From Sulfuricurvum sp. (lineage in GTDB: Bacteria; Campylobacterota; Campylobacteria; Campylobacterales; Sulfurimonadaceae), in the NCBI GenBank assembly GCA_028718525.1, contig JAQULP010000009.1:1-64000 (forward strand): 64,000 nt of DNA, in the 5' to 3' direction. Below the pieces are notes generated by a model that saw only the letters and a list, made by a program, of their open reading frames with translations, had not been told where the DNA came from and did no database searches. Shown piece by piece: positions 46,256-55,147 of the stretch (its first letter is position 1; each line of letters begins with the position of its first letter). Position numbers and translations under genes: made by a program.

Positions 46256-47124
46256 TGAGATTTTTTTATTACGTACATACGGGTCACAGGATAGGGCTTG
46301 ACCGCTTTCAGCGTGCTGCGGCGCTGGTCAATGAACTTCAAAAAGAGATTGATATTACATTGCTGTGTTCTGATTTTCGGATTGCCTCAGAAGCCAAAGA
46401 ATATGGGATAAAACGCTCCGTTGGTGTTGATTTAGTCCGAAATATCCCGCAAATAGCCCATCACGGCGACAAAATCATTTTTGATTCAGCCGAAATCAAT
46501 CCCACTCTTTTAGAGGATATGATCCAGTACTTCTCGACATTTATTCGGGTTAGTGATGACCCATCCGATACAAAGCGACCTGGAGAATTTTTGATTTCCC
46601 CCTATTTAGAAGGAGAAGATATCTATAAATCTGTGGTGATTGATGAACGTTATTTCCAACCGTTGCCGAAAACCATTCCGGTAACCTTATTTTTCGGTGA
46701 TGATGATTACGAAAAAGATTTGGAAAAAAATCAAGGGGTGTTTAAGTCCATTAAAATGGATCTCCTGATGGGTTTTTACCATTTTTTAGGATATGAAAAA
46801 TCACTCATGGATAGCTTTTCTACTGTCCATGAATCGGAAGCGTATGAAACGGTAATCCGAACCAGTGAAATTCTCATCAGTGCATCGCCGATGGCGGCTT
46901 TGCAAAGCTTGGCCGGCGGCGGAAAACCGATCTATTTGCAGCGTCCGGATTACAGTAGAGATTTTATTCCCCTTTTTCAATCGCTGAATATACCTATTGT
47001 CGAAGGGTATGATCAAGAACATCTTATGCAAACTATAAGCAAAGCTTCATCAAATAACTATCACAATCTCAACAAAAGTAACAACAAAGTAATTGATTTT
47101 ATAAGGAAAAGTTTCAATTTATAG
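46255..47124 (+). CDS. Unknown protein, GT-B/PseG-like
   Basis: 289 residues beginning [21 protein letters not shown], which resembles the first strand and glycine-His loop of PseG and related GT-B sugar hydrolases. The second half has SASPMAALQSLAGGGKPIYLQRP, a sugar-nucleotide-binding-like segment. No catalytic residues can be assigned. It overlaps mnmG by one base but its role is probably unrelated. A function in surface or flagellin glycan synthesis is possible, not shown. Confidence 0.6.
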   Translation: MRFFYYVHTGHRIGLDRFQRAAALVNELQKEIDITLLCSDFRIASEAKEYGIKRSVGVDLVRNIPQIAHHGDKIIFDSAEINPTLLEDMIQYFSTFIRVSDDPSDTKRPGEFLISPYLEGEDIYKSVVIDERYFQPLPKTIPVTLFFGDDDYEKDLEKNQGVFKSIKMDLLMGFYHFLGYEKSLMDSFSTVHESEAYETVIRTSEILISASPMAALQSLAGGGKPIYLQRPDYSRDFIPLFQSLNIPIVEGYDQEHLMQTISKASSNNYHNLNKSNNKVIDFIRKSFNL

Positions 47125-47184
47125 AAACTTAAACATTTTTAACTTATGATGGGAAGTTAAATTTCCAAATTAAGTGAGAAGACT

Positions 47185-47685
47185 ATGATGGATGAAAGCA
47201 GAAGAGGGTTTATCGGTAAAGCCTTTGGTGCCGTCGCCGCTGTCGGGGGGATCGCCTCGCTCATCGCGATGAAGAAGACATGGGATCCGCTTCCGAGCGT
47301 CATGTCGGCCGGTTTTACTACTGTAGACGTGTCAGGCTTAGAAGCCAATAAACTAGAAGTTGTTGTATGGCGGGGTAAACCGGTGTTTGTCCTTAAATAT
47401 ACCGAAGATATGAAACCTACTGATGGCCGAAATGTCAAAATCGGTGACCATTATTTCTCCGTTATGATCGGTCTTTGTACCCACCTTGGATGTATTCCGG
47501 GTTATGAAGGGGACAAAAAATTGTTCAAATGCGCATGCCACGGCGGTGAGTACAGTGCTGATGGTAAACAAACGTTCGGGCCTCCTCCGAGACCGCTTGA
47601 TATTCCTCCGTTCAAACTTGATGGTGTAACGCTTGTATTGGGTGACGAAGGTCCGGAATACAAAGCTATGACGGCGAAAGCGTAA
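47185..47685 (+). CDS. petA: PetA, Rieske iron-sulfur protein of the cytochrome bc1 complex
   Basis: 166 residues with a twin-arginine-like N-terminus (SRRGFIGKAFG) and one anchor helix. The [2Fe-2S] ligands lie in CTHLGC (98-103) and CACHGG (116-121), giving two Cys and two His. It takes electrons from quinol and moves to cytochrome c1. It precedes petB by ten bases. Confidence 0.96.
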   Translation: MMDESRRGFIGKAFGAVAAVGGIASLIAMKKTWDPLPSVMSAGFTTVDVSGLEANKLEVVVWRGKPVFVLKYTEDMKPTDGRNVKIGDHYFSVMIGLCTHLGCIPGYEGDKKLFKCACHGGEYSADGKQTFGPPPRPLDIPPFKLDGVTLVLGDEGPEYKAMTAKA

Positions 47686-47695
47686 GGGGGGCGAA

Positions 47696-48946
47696 ATGGC
47701 AGAATTTAAAAAAGCTAATTCGGTCGGCGAGTGGTTCGACCAACGTTTAGGTGTTGTAAACTTTTCAAAAGTAATGATGAGTGAATACTGGATTCCGAAA
47801 GAGATTAATTTTCTATGGGCAATGGGGATGATCCTAGCCGTTATGTTTAAAATTCTTCTGATCTCGGGTATCTTTTTGTTGATGTACTACAAACCCGATG
47901 TCAATATGGCGTTTGACAGTGTAAACTATACCATTATGCAGGAAGTTGCGTACGGCTGGTTGTTCCGACATGTTCATGCGGTCGGTGCTTCCGTAGTGTT
48001 CTTGATTATCTATATCCATATGTTTACCGGCATCTATTACGGCTCTTACAAAAAAGGGCGCGAAATGATCTGGATTTCTGGGATGTTGCTGTTCATGCTT
48101 TTCTCGGCAGAAGGGTTTAGCGGGTATATGCTTCCGTGGGGACAAATGTCATACTGGGCGGCATACGTTATTACCGAGATTTTCGGGGGTATTCCGTTGA
48201 TCGGAGACGAATTGGTTGTATGGATCCGCGGTAACTTCTATGTAGCGGACGCAACATTGACCCGTTTCTTTATGCTTCACGTATTATTGATTCCGTTGGC
48301 GATTTTAGGTGCAATTGTATTTCACTTCTATGCACTTCGTTTCCCACATGTTAACAACGAATCAGGTGAGTTTTTCGATTATGAAGAAGAAGCGGAGAAA
48401 TTTAAAGCCGGTAACAAAAAAGGTTCTAAAGTTATCCCTTTCTGGCCGGTATTTTTGTCAAAAGATGTCTTCGTTATGGGGATCTTTTTAATTTTCTTCT
48501 TTTATCTCGTTTTCTTCCATTACGGTTTTGCAATGGATCCGATTAACTTTGATAAAGCAGATGGGCTTAAAACACCTGCACATATTTATCCTGAGTGGTA
48601 TTTCTTGTGGAGCTATGAAGTATTGCGCGGTTGGTTCTTTGAGATTGCCGGAATTTCAGGTAAAGATCTTGGTTTGATGGCATTTGGTTTTGCGAACGCT
48701 ATTTTCCTGGTATTGCCATGGTTGGATCGTTCACCAATGGTAAAACCGGCAAATCAACGCCCTTATTTCAAATATTGGTTCTGGCTCATGATTGCCGACT
48801 TGATGGTATTGACCGAATTCGGTAAGTTACCTCCGACCGGTCCAAACGCATGGGTAGGATTCGGTGCATCATTGACATTCTTGGTATTGTTCATCGCATT
48901 GCCGTTTATTACCAAAGCTGAAGCAAAAAAAGTGGGGGGTAAATAA
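47696..48946 (+). CDS. petB: PetB, cytochrome b of the bc1 complex
   Basis: 416 residues, full-length cytochrome b with both N- and C-terminal parts. Visible features include haem-ligand histidines in WLFRHVHAVGASVVF and FMLHVLLIPLAILGAIVFH, and the quinol-site motif PEWYF. It oxidises menaquinol and pumps protons by the Q cycle. AGGGGGGCG before the ATG is a strong ribosome site. Confidence 0.97.
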   Translation: MAEFKKANSVGEWFDQRLGVVNFSKVMMSEYWIPKEINFLWAMGMILAVMFKILLISGIFLLMYYKPDVNMAFDSVNYTIMQEVAYGWLFRHVHAVGASVVFLIIYIHMFTGIYYGSYKKGREMIWISGMLLFMLFSAEGFSGYMLPWGQMSYWAAYVITEIFGGIPLIGDELVVWIRGNFYVADATLTRFFMLHVLLIPLAILGAIVFHFYALRFPHVNNESGEFFDYEEEAEKFKAGNKKGSKVIPFWPVFLSKDVFVMGIFLIFFFYLVFFHYGFAMDPINFDKADGLKTPAHIYPEWYFLWSYEVLRGWFFEIAGISGKDLGLMAFGFANAIFLVLPWLDRSPMVKPANQRPYFKYWFWLMIADLMVLTEFGKLPPTGPNAWVGFGASLTFLVLFIALPFITKAEAKKVGGK

Positions 48947-49824
48947 TGAAAGAGTTTAAAATTTTAGCCGTCATTGTTGCTCTTGTCGGCATCACTTATT
49001 ATGGAATAGAGCCGTATGCCCACAGCGTAATGCACCCTGAGGTGGCAGCCGCTGACTTTACGTTCAAAGACGTTAAAAATGTCGATACGACATTGGCCGG
49101 AAATGTTGAAAACGGAAAAGCTTTGGTAGAAGCTAACTGTATCGCATGCCATGCTATCGAAGCGGCAGGTCATCCTGCGGTAATGCCGAATGCGGATGCA
49201 GCGGCAAGTTACGGTGTTGTACCGCCGGATTTGAGTTCTGCCGGACGAATCTATGATACGAATTATTTGGCAAACTTTATTTTTGATCCTGTCACCGCAA
49301 TGCATTTGGAACATAAATATACCCCGGACAGCGGTAAACAATTCCCGATGCCGTCGTATAACTGGATGACACCTCAAGAAATTATGGACGTAGTGGCGTA
49401 TCTGAAATCGGTAGCACCAAAAGTTTCTGAAGATAAAGAGGGTCATAAAGCTACGTTTGAAGCGGCATGCGGACGCTGTCACAATATGAAATATGCCGGT
49501 ATCGAAGCAACAACGCCAACCGACAATCTTAAAAACTATATGGGTGCAACCCCTCCGGATTTGTCCCAATATATCAAAAGCCGTGGTGAGCACTATCTGC
49601 ACAGCTTTATCAACGATCCTCAAGTATTGTTGCACGGTACTTCAATGCCGCGTGTCGGTTTGAGCGAAAAAGCACAAGAAGAGGTCATCGAATATATGGA
49701 AGAGGTAGGTGACTCTAAAAAAGCAGAACGTGAAAGTCTTGGTCTATACGTAATGGGCTATATGGTTGTATTTGCGTTGTTCGCTTACTTGTGGAAACGT
49801 AAAATTTGGGAGGAGGTACACTAA
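48946..49824 (+). CDS. petC: PetC, di-haem cytochrome c1
   Basis: 292 residues with two haem motifs, CIACH (65-69) and CGRCH (175-179), an N-terminal helix and a C-terminal anchor (LYVMGYMVVFALFAYLWKRK). The di-haem form replaces the mono-haem c1 of mitochondria and is usual in Campylobacterota. It overlaps petB by one base. It hands electrons to soluble cytochromes or directly to the cbb3 oxidase. Confidence 0.95.
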   Translation: MKEFKILAVIVALVGITYYGIEPYAHSVMHPEVAAADFTFKDVKNVDTTLAGNVENGKALVEANCIACHAIEAAGHPAVMPNADAAASYGVVPPDLSSAGRIYDTNYLANFIFDPVTAMHLEHKYTPDSGKQFPMPSYNWMTPQEIMDVVAYLKSVAPKVSEDKEGHKATFEAACGRCHNMKYAGIEATTPTDNLKNYMGATPPDLSQYIKSRGEHYLHSFINDPQVLLHGTSMPRVGLSEKAQEEVIEYMEEVGDSKKAERESLGLYVMGYMVVFALFAYLWKRKIWEEVH

Positions 49825-49849
49825 GGTGTACCTTTACGAGGAGTAAAAG

Positions 49850-50245
49850 ATGAAAATGTTAAAAATTTTGGCTCTCTCTGCCCTTATCGGCACAGGTGCG
49901 ATGGCAGATGATACGTTAGTCTTGAATATGAGTCATATGGAAAACGGATTAAGTAACGTTCAAAAAGGGTTCCTTTACAATGCGCCGGCATTGATTAAGG
50001 GGGGTGTAGAAGAGATTAAAAAATCCGATGCGCTTTTCCATGATGTAGCGGCTACGAAAAAGTATCTTCCAAAAGAGAAACAGCATATGAGTAATATTGC
50101 ATTTAATGCAGCGAAGCGTATTGATACCGCATCAAACGAATTGATTAAGGCGTTAGATAAAAAAGAGTATTCAAAAGCTCACCAAGCCTATTCAGAAATC
50201 GTGAATGCATGTACTGCATGTCACGCTGTCGTACGCGGCTGGTAA
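49850..50245 (+). CDS. Cytochrome c-prime-like (class II) periplasmic haem protein
   Basis: 131 residues with a signal peptide (MKMLKILALSALIGTGAMA) and a single CTACH motif at 121-125, close to the C-terminus, as in four-helix class II cytochromes c. It starts 25 bases after petC with GAGGAG ahead of the ATG. It may be an electron carrier or bind nitric oxide as cytochrome c-prime does. A good terminator follows. Confidence 0.82.
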   Translation: MKMLKILALSALIGTGAMADDTLVLNMSHMENGLSNVQKGFLYNAPALIKGGVEEIKKSDALFHDVAATKKYLPKEKQHMSNIAFNAAKRIDTASNELIKALDKKEYSKAHQAYSEIVNACTACHAVVRGW

Positions 50246-50257
50246 TTAAAAACATTC

Positions 50258-50276
50258 AAACCCCTTTTGGGGGTTT
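50258..50276 (+). terminator. Rho-independent terminator after petABC
   Basis: AAACCCC and GGGGTTT with a five-base loop, followed by CTTCTAATTCTTCC. It begins 12 bases after the cytochrome c-prime stop and should end the petABC transcript. Confidence 0.7.
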
Positions 50277-50367
50277 CTTCTAATTCTTCCGATAAATAAA
50301 ACTCAAATCAACTTTTAGATACACTCGCGCAATACTCCTGATTAATTAGGAATTTCCAAGGACAGTC

Positions 50368-51333
50368 GTGTTAATAGATAGTTATGGCAGAACGGTCGAT
50401 TATTTACGTGTTTCGGTTACGGAACGGTGTAACTTTCGGTGCCAGTACTGCATGCCCGAAAAACCTTTTTCATGGGTGCCAAAAGAGAATCTACTCAGTT
50501 TCGAAGAACTATTTCAATTTATCAAAGTCGCTATTGATGAAGGGGTCAAAAAGATCCGTATTACCGGAGGGGAACCTCTTTTAAGAGAAGATCTTGATAC
50601 GTTTATCAAAATGATTCATGATTATAAAAGTGACATAGATTTGGCCATGACAAGCAATGCCTTCTTGCTTAAAGGGGTGGCTCAAAAGCTTTATGATGCC
50701 GGACTCCGTCGCATAAATGTCTCAATCGATTCGCTTAAGCCGGAAATTGCCGAAACGATTGCTAAAAAAGATGTCTTAAGCCATGTCCTCGAAGGGGTAG
50801 AAGAGGCGCTCCGCGTAGGGTTAAAAGTCAAAGTGAATATGGTGCCTATGAAAGGGCTGAATGACGTTGAAGTCCTCGATGTCCTGGAATACTGCAAAGA
50901 GCGGGGGATGGTAGTCCGCTTTATTGAGTATATGGAAAATGTTCATGCCGAAGTCAATATCAAAGGGATGCAGAGTCCTGAGCTCCTCGCTATCATAGGA
51001 AGCCGATATCACTATAATGATGAAGGTTTTGACGGCCATTCTCCGTCACATTATTACAAATTGGATGATGGGTATGAGTTTGGAATTATCGAACCGCACA
51101 AAGACGATTTTTGCACGAAATGCAACCGTATTCGCCTTACGGCAGAGGGGAATCTGATCCCGTGTCTCTATTTTGACGAGGCGATGTCGATTCGAGATGC
51201 GGTACGGCGCGGCGACATACGAGAAGCGACATTGGTACTGAAAGAGGTAATCCGCACCAAACCGGAAAAAAACCGCTGGAATGAAGAAGATGCAGGGCAA
51301 TCCAACCGTGCGTTTTACGAAACGGGAGGATAA
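50368..51333 (+). CDS. moaA: MoaA, GTP 3',8-cyclase
   Basis: 321 residues. The radical-SAM cluster motif is CNFRCQYC at 21-28. The second, GTP-binding cluster uses Cys249, Cys252 and Cys266. It starts molybdopterin synthesis from GTP; moaD and moaE lie at the other end of the window, a second moeA 1.4 kb downstream. Start is GTG at 50368, with CAAGGA upstream. The normal C-terminal pair of glycines (ETGG) is present. Confidence 0.96.
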   Translation: MLIDSYGRTVDYLRVSVTERCNFRCQYCMPEKPFSWVPKENLLSFEELFQFIKVAIDEGVKKIRITGGEPLLREDLDTFIKMIHDYKSDIDLAMTSNAFLLKGVAQKLYDAGLRRINVSIDSLKPEIAETIAKKDVLSHVLEGVEEALRVGLKVKVNMVPMKGLNDVEVLDVLEYCKERGMVVRFIEYMENVHAEVNIKGMQSPELLAIIGSRYHYNDEGFDGHSPSHYYKLDDGYEFGIIEPHKDDFCTKCNRIRLTAEGNLIPCLYFDEAMSIRDAVRRGDIREATLVLKEVIRTKPEKNRWNEEDAGQSNRAFYETGG

Positions 51334-51334
51334 G

Positions 51335-52093
51335 TTGCTCTATTTAGTAGAACATTTTTACTCCGTTCAGGGGGAAGGAAAATACACGGGTGTACCGTCG
51401 CTTTTTTTCCGTTTTGGAGGGTGCAATCTGAAATGCGAGGGGTTCGGATGCAGCGAGCGTGCGCCCAATGGTGATGAAATCCTCGGATGCGATACGGTAT
51501 ATGCCGTTGACAGAAAATCTTTCGGTGAACTGTGGCAGGAGATTGAAGAGCTTCAAACGCTGATCTGGATCATGAACGGTTATCGTCTGCCGCCGCACGT
51601 TGATATCGTCCTTACGGGCGGAGAGCCGTTGATCTATGCGAATGAACCTATTTTTGTTGAATTTATCGACTATTTGATTTCTCAAGGACATCGTGTGACG
51701 TTTGAAACGAATGCGACAATCGCACCGGATTTTAAACGTTTTCCTTTTTACAAACAGGCAACGTATGCGCTGTCGGTCAAACTTTCCAACAGTGGTGAAC
51801 CGATAGAGAAACGGGTCAAACCGGATGCATACGGAACCATAATCGCCAATGCAAAAGAGAGTTTTTTCAAATTCACGGTTGATGAGCCCTCTTTGGTGAG
51901 TCATATCGAGTCGGAAATCGATGACATCATTCAGATATTTCCCTATACCCCTGTATACTGTATGCCGCTGGGAGGGGATAAAGCCCATATTGAAGCAAAC
52001 TGCGAAGCGGTTATCGAGTTCTGTAAACGGCGCGGTTTCATCTATTCGGATCGGCTGCACATCCGAATTTGGGATCAGAATCATGGGGTATAA
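51335..52093 (+). CDS. queE: QueE, 7-carboxy-7-deazaguanine synthase
   Basis: 252 residues from the TTG at 51335, one base after the moaA stop and behind GGGAGGA; the frame itself is open to 51281. VEHFYSVQGEGKYTGVPSLFFRFGGC is recognisable as the family start. The three cluster cysteines are Cys30, Cys34 and Cys39, spaced C-x3-C-x4-C, not the common C-x3-C-x2-C. It performs the radical ring contraction in queuosine synthesis from carboxytetrahydropterin. queD follows 45 bases later. Confidence 0.9.
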   Translation: MLYLVEHFYSVQGEGKYTGVPSLFFRFGGCNLKCEGFGCSERAPNGDEILGCDTVYAVDRKSFGELWQEIEELQTLIWIMNGYRLPPHVDIVLTGGEPLIYANEPIFVEFIDYLISQGHRVTFETNATIAPDFKRFPFYKQATYALSVKLSNSGEPIEKRVKPDAYGTIIANAKESFFKFTVDEPSLVSHIESEIDDIIQIFPYTPVYCMPLGGDKAHIEANCEAVIEFCKRRGFIYSDRLHIRIWDQNHGV

Positions 52094-52138
52094 TGATTAA
52101 ATGATCCTACGATATGACCTAGGGAAGCGATAAATACG

Positions 52139-52720
52139 ATGATTATACGAAAACTATTCAAATTTGAAAATGCCCATATAGTTCGAGGGTGTTCAACACA
52201 GCGCTGCCGTGCTTCAGTTCATGGCCACTCGTATAAAGTAGAAGTTTTGTTTGAATCGAAATATCTCGATCACGGCCAGATGGTTTACGATTTCGGTCTA
52301 ATGAAACAGGGAATGAAGGCGCTGATCGACAGTTTCGATCATGCCATCGCTTTATGGGATCAAGACGACGCGGACTATCTGCACGATATGCAGAAACATT
52401 CCAGCCGTTGGGTGATGCTTCCGGTCTCCCCCTCGGCAGAACAGTTCAGCCGGGTCATCTTTCTCATGATAGATCGTCTGCTTGGATGTACGCAGACCGT
52501 CAACGGAGAAAAAGGGGTCAAGCTGCACAGTATCATCGTCCATGAAACGGATACGGGATATGCGCAGGCGTTCGAAGAAGATGCTTATTCGGAGCTTATG
52601 GGAAGGATCCCGATGGAATCGATACGTTTCAGCGACGAAGTGCGGCAAGGGTGGACCGACCCTTTATTGTGGGAAAAAGTACTCTCGGGAGAAGTTTTTA
52701 CCAACCCTACGACGGTTTAG
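52139..52720 (+). CDS. queD: QueD, 6-carboxytetrahydropterin synthase
   Basis: 193 residues, longer than E. coli QueD (about 120). Zinc ligands are His13, His28 and His30, the last two in VHGHSY. The catalytic cysteine appears to be Cys23, one residue farther from HGH than in E. coli; Cys18 is the alternative. Converts dihydroneopterin triphosphate to carboxytetrahydropterin, the queE substrate. Its end runs four bases into moeA2 on the other strand. Confidence 0.88.
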   Translation: MIIRKLFKFENAHIVRGCSTQRCRASVHGHSYKVEVLFESKYLDHGQMVYDFGLMKQGMKALIDSFDHAIALWDQDDADYLHDMQKHSSRWVMLPVSPSAEQFSRVIFLMIDRLLGCTQTVNGEKGVKLHSIIVHETDTGYAQAFEEDAYSELMGRIPMESIRFSDEVRQGWTDPLLWEKVLSGEVFTNPTTV

Positions 52721-53934
52721 TAGGTGATTAGAGAATTTTGCTGATCGCTGCTCATGCACCAGCGGGTGGGGATGATTTTTATTTCATCTTCACTCTTAAA
52801 CGCTTCGACATTCGCATCCACCATCATAAAAGCATTTGCCTGTGACAGCGGCATGACCATCCCTGGACCGAATTTTTGGCTAGGGGTAAAATGGGTGCCG
52901 TCGAACCATCCCGGGATCAATGAACGTCTCCCTTTTTTCATGGTAAACGGTTTGGATATACGTGTGGAGAGAGGTGCGAGATATTTGTCGCTTCGTCCGC
53001 TTAAGGCGAGGATAGCGCTTTGACCGAACAATTCAAAACATAAGGCCGCGGCAAGAGGATTGCCGGGAAGATTAAGGATCATCGTGGTGCCGATAGATCC
53101 AAAAGTGGTAGGTTTCCCGGGCTTAATATCAACCGATTCAAAGGCGCTTTGAAATCCGAATGACGAAAATGCTTCCTTCGTAAAATCCGCATCACCGACA
53201 CTGACTCCGCCAGAAGTGATGATCAGATCGGCATTTAAAGAGCGTTTAATGTGCTCTTGGATGGATTCGAGGGTATCTTCGGCGGTACCGGCAAAAATAA
53301 CGTCACATCCAAGCTCCTGTGCACGTGCCGCAAAAGTAGGGGTATTGGTATTGTAAAGTTGATTGGCTCCCAATGATTCATAATACATTTTCAACTCATT
53401 ACCCGATGCGAATAACGCAACTTTTGGACGTCGATAAAGACGAACATGGGTTATTCCCTGCGACGCAAGGAGGGATATGTGGTGAGCGCAGAGCAATGTG
53501 CCCGCTTCGATCAAGGTTATTCCGGCCTGAATATCTTCACCTTTTAAACGAATGTGTTGCGACGGTTTAATAACTGAGGGGAAGGTTATCTGATCATCCT
53601 GGATTATGACCTCTTCTATCGGGACAATGGCTTCGCACCCCTGTGGAATTTTTGCGCCCGTCATGATCCGTATGCATTCATTTTCGACAAGGCGGATATC
53701 TTCTTGATCGCCTGCAAAAACAACACAGGATTGTTTGAGTGTTTTTCCGGCATTTTCAACACGAACGGCATACCCGTCCATGGCTGAATTGTCAAAAGAA
53801 GGTAATGAGTGGGTAGCGGTAATGACCTCTGCAAGGATACGATGGATAGAGTTTTCAATAGGCTTGATTTCAGTTCCCAAAGGCAAGGTGTGTTTATACA
53901 CGAGCCCGAGAGCCTCTTCAACGCTAATTGCCAT
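52717..53934 (-). CDS. MoeA paralogue (second copy)
   Basis: 405 residues from the ATG at 53934, preceded by AAGGAG. MoeA features are SAMDGYAV near residue 62 and TSGGVSVGDADF around residue 240. Metal insertion into molybdopterin is the family function. It differs widely from the copy at 700-1899, for example in the C-terminal beta-barrel domain. Two MoeA types often divide molybdenum and tungsten use; which does which is not readable here. Confidence 0.9.
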   Translation of the reverse strand: MAISVEEALGLVYKHTLPLGTEIKPIENSIHRILAEVITATHSLPSFDNSAMDGYAVRVENAGKTLKQSCVVFAGDQEDIRLVENECIRIMTGAKIPQGCEAIVPIEEVIIQDDQITFPSVIKPSQHIRLKGEDIQAGITLIEAGTLLCAHHISLLASQGITHVRLYRRPKVALFASGNELKMYYESLGANQLYNTNTPTFAARAQELGCDVIFAGTAEDTLESIQEHIKRSLNADLIITSGGVSVGDADFTKEAFSSFGFQSAFESVDIKPGKPTTFGSIGTTMILNLPGNPLAAALCFELFGQSAILALSGRSDKYLAPLSTRISKPFTMKKGRRSLIPGWFDGTHFTPSQKFGPGMVMPLSQANAFMMVDANVEAFKSEDEIKIIPTRWCMSSDQQNSLITY

Positions 53935-54034
53935 ATAATCTCCTTGTGTATATCCTCCACTTCGTACCGCACGCATTTACACAAGGGAGTGATTTAATGA
54001 GTCATTATAAGCAATTTAAGGTAAAATCATCTTT

Positions 54035-54448
54035 ATGGAAGCTATGTATACAACCGGACTGAATATCCACTATTTTGGGGTAATCGTATTAATGGGGATT
54101 GTCGTCTTCAATATTACGTTGCTATCTCTTTCCCACCATATTATCCGCTACGCCAAACGAATGCGGATCGTAATGCCTATCTCAGGATCTTTGATCGCTT
54201 TGATTCTGTTTACGGGTGCGGTGATGATGGCCGCTAAACATCTGCATTTTACTTTTGCCAATAGTGCCATGATTGTGATCGGTGTGGTCATGATTATTCT
54301 TGAAGCCAAACGGTACAAGACGCTTAAACGCCAGACTGATATTACCAAAGAAGGGGCTTTTGTCGAGTACAAAAAGAAAGCATTCCGTTTTTTGGGGATT
54401 GAAATGGGTATGCTGGTAGTAATGACTCTATGGATGATGGTGCAATGA
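54035..54448 (+). CDS. Four-helix membrane protein (Cj0157c-like position)
   Basis: 137 residues with four helices (about 13-32, 45-65, 73-90 and 118-136). No motif identified. As I recall, a similar gene precedes rsmE in Campylobacter jejuni, and here too the stop overlaps the rsmE ATG. Function unknown. Confidence 0.65.
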   Translation: MEAMYTTGLNIHYFGVIVLMGIVVFNITLLSLSHHIIRYAKRMRIVMPISGSLIALILFTGAVMMAAKHLHFTFANSAMIVIGVVMIILEAKRYKTLKRQTDITKEGAFVEYKKKAFRFLGIEMGMLVVMTLWMMVQ

Positions 54449-55116
54449 AATTTCTCCTTAATGACGATGCCGGTTCGCAAGAACTGAGTGTATCGGGTGA
54501 TGATTATAAATATCTGATAAAAGTAAGACGCCACAGGAGTGGCGATTTGATCACGTTTCGTTCGCGTACGTTATTAAGCGAAGAGTACCGTTACCGATTG
54601 GAACATACGGATGGGAAAAACGCTTTTTTCTCACTGCAGAGCCATCACCATTCGGTGTGTGAACGGGCGCAAAATCTTCATATAGGCTGGTGTTTAATAG
54701 ATCCGAAAACGATTGAAAAGACATTGCCGATGCTGACAGAACTTGGGGTTACCAAGATCACTTTTATCCATTGCCGCCGATCTCAACAAAATTTTCGGCT
54801 TGATTTTGAGCGATATAATCGTATAATGGAAAGTGCAATCATGCAATGTGGAAGGACTTCGCTTATTACATTGGGGCAATCACCTACCTTAAACGCTTTT
54901 CTAAAAGAGTATCCGGAATCGGTTATATTTGATTTTGGAGGGGAACCATTGAATGCCGAAGAACGTATCGAAACGGTGATTATAGGCTGTGAAGGGGGAT
55001 TTGATGAGGTGGAACGGAAACAATTTTCTGCCCATCGTATCCGACTTTTTCCTCTGCCGATGATTTTACGTTCGGAGACGGCTGCCGTGGCGGTAGCAAG
55101 TGCCTTGATTCACTAA
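54445..55116 (+). CDS. rsmE: RsmE, 16S rRNA m3U1498 methyltransferase
   Basis: 223 residues from the ATG at 54445 that overlaps the preceding stop. A PUA-like N-terminal domain and a SPOUT C-terminal domain, with IIGCEGGFDEVE and LPMILRSETAAVAVASAL at the trefoil-knot SAM site. It methylates the 16S decoding region. Normal length. Confidence 0.92.
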   Translation: MKFLLNDDAGSQELSVSGDDYKYLIKVRRHRSGDLITFRSRTLLSEEYRYRLEHTDGKNAFFSLQSHHHSVCERAQNLHIGWCLIDPKTIEKTLPMLTELGVTKITFIHCRRSQQNFRLDFERYNRIMESAIMQCGRTSLITLGQSPTLNAFLKEYPESVIFDFGGEPLNAEERIETVIIGCEGGFDEVERKQFSAHRIRLFPLPMILRSETAAVAVASALIH

Positions 55117-55147
55117 AATTTTCCTCAATTTACGATAAGGATAGCCG

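Noticed and set aside
48964-49635. Minus-strand open frame (223 codons) opposite petC
   Set aside because: Shadow of petC; its Cys- and Arg-rich translation comes from antisense reading of haem-protein codons.
51344-52084. Minus-strand open frame (246 codons) opposite queE
   Set aside because: Covers exactly the queE gene; no plausible start signal or domain.
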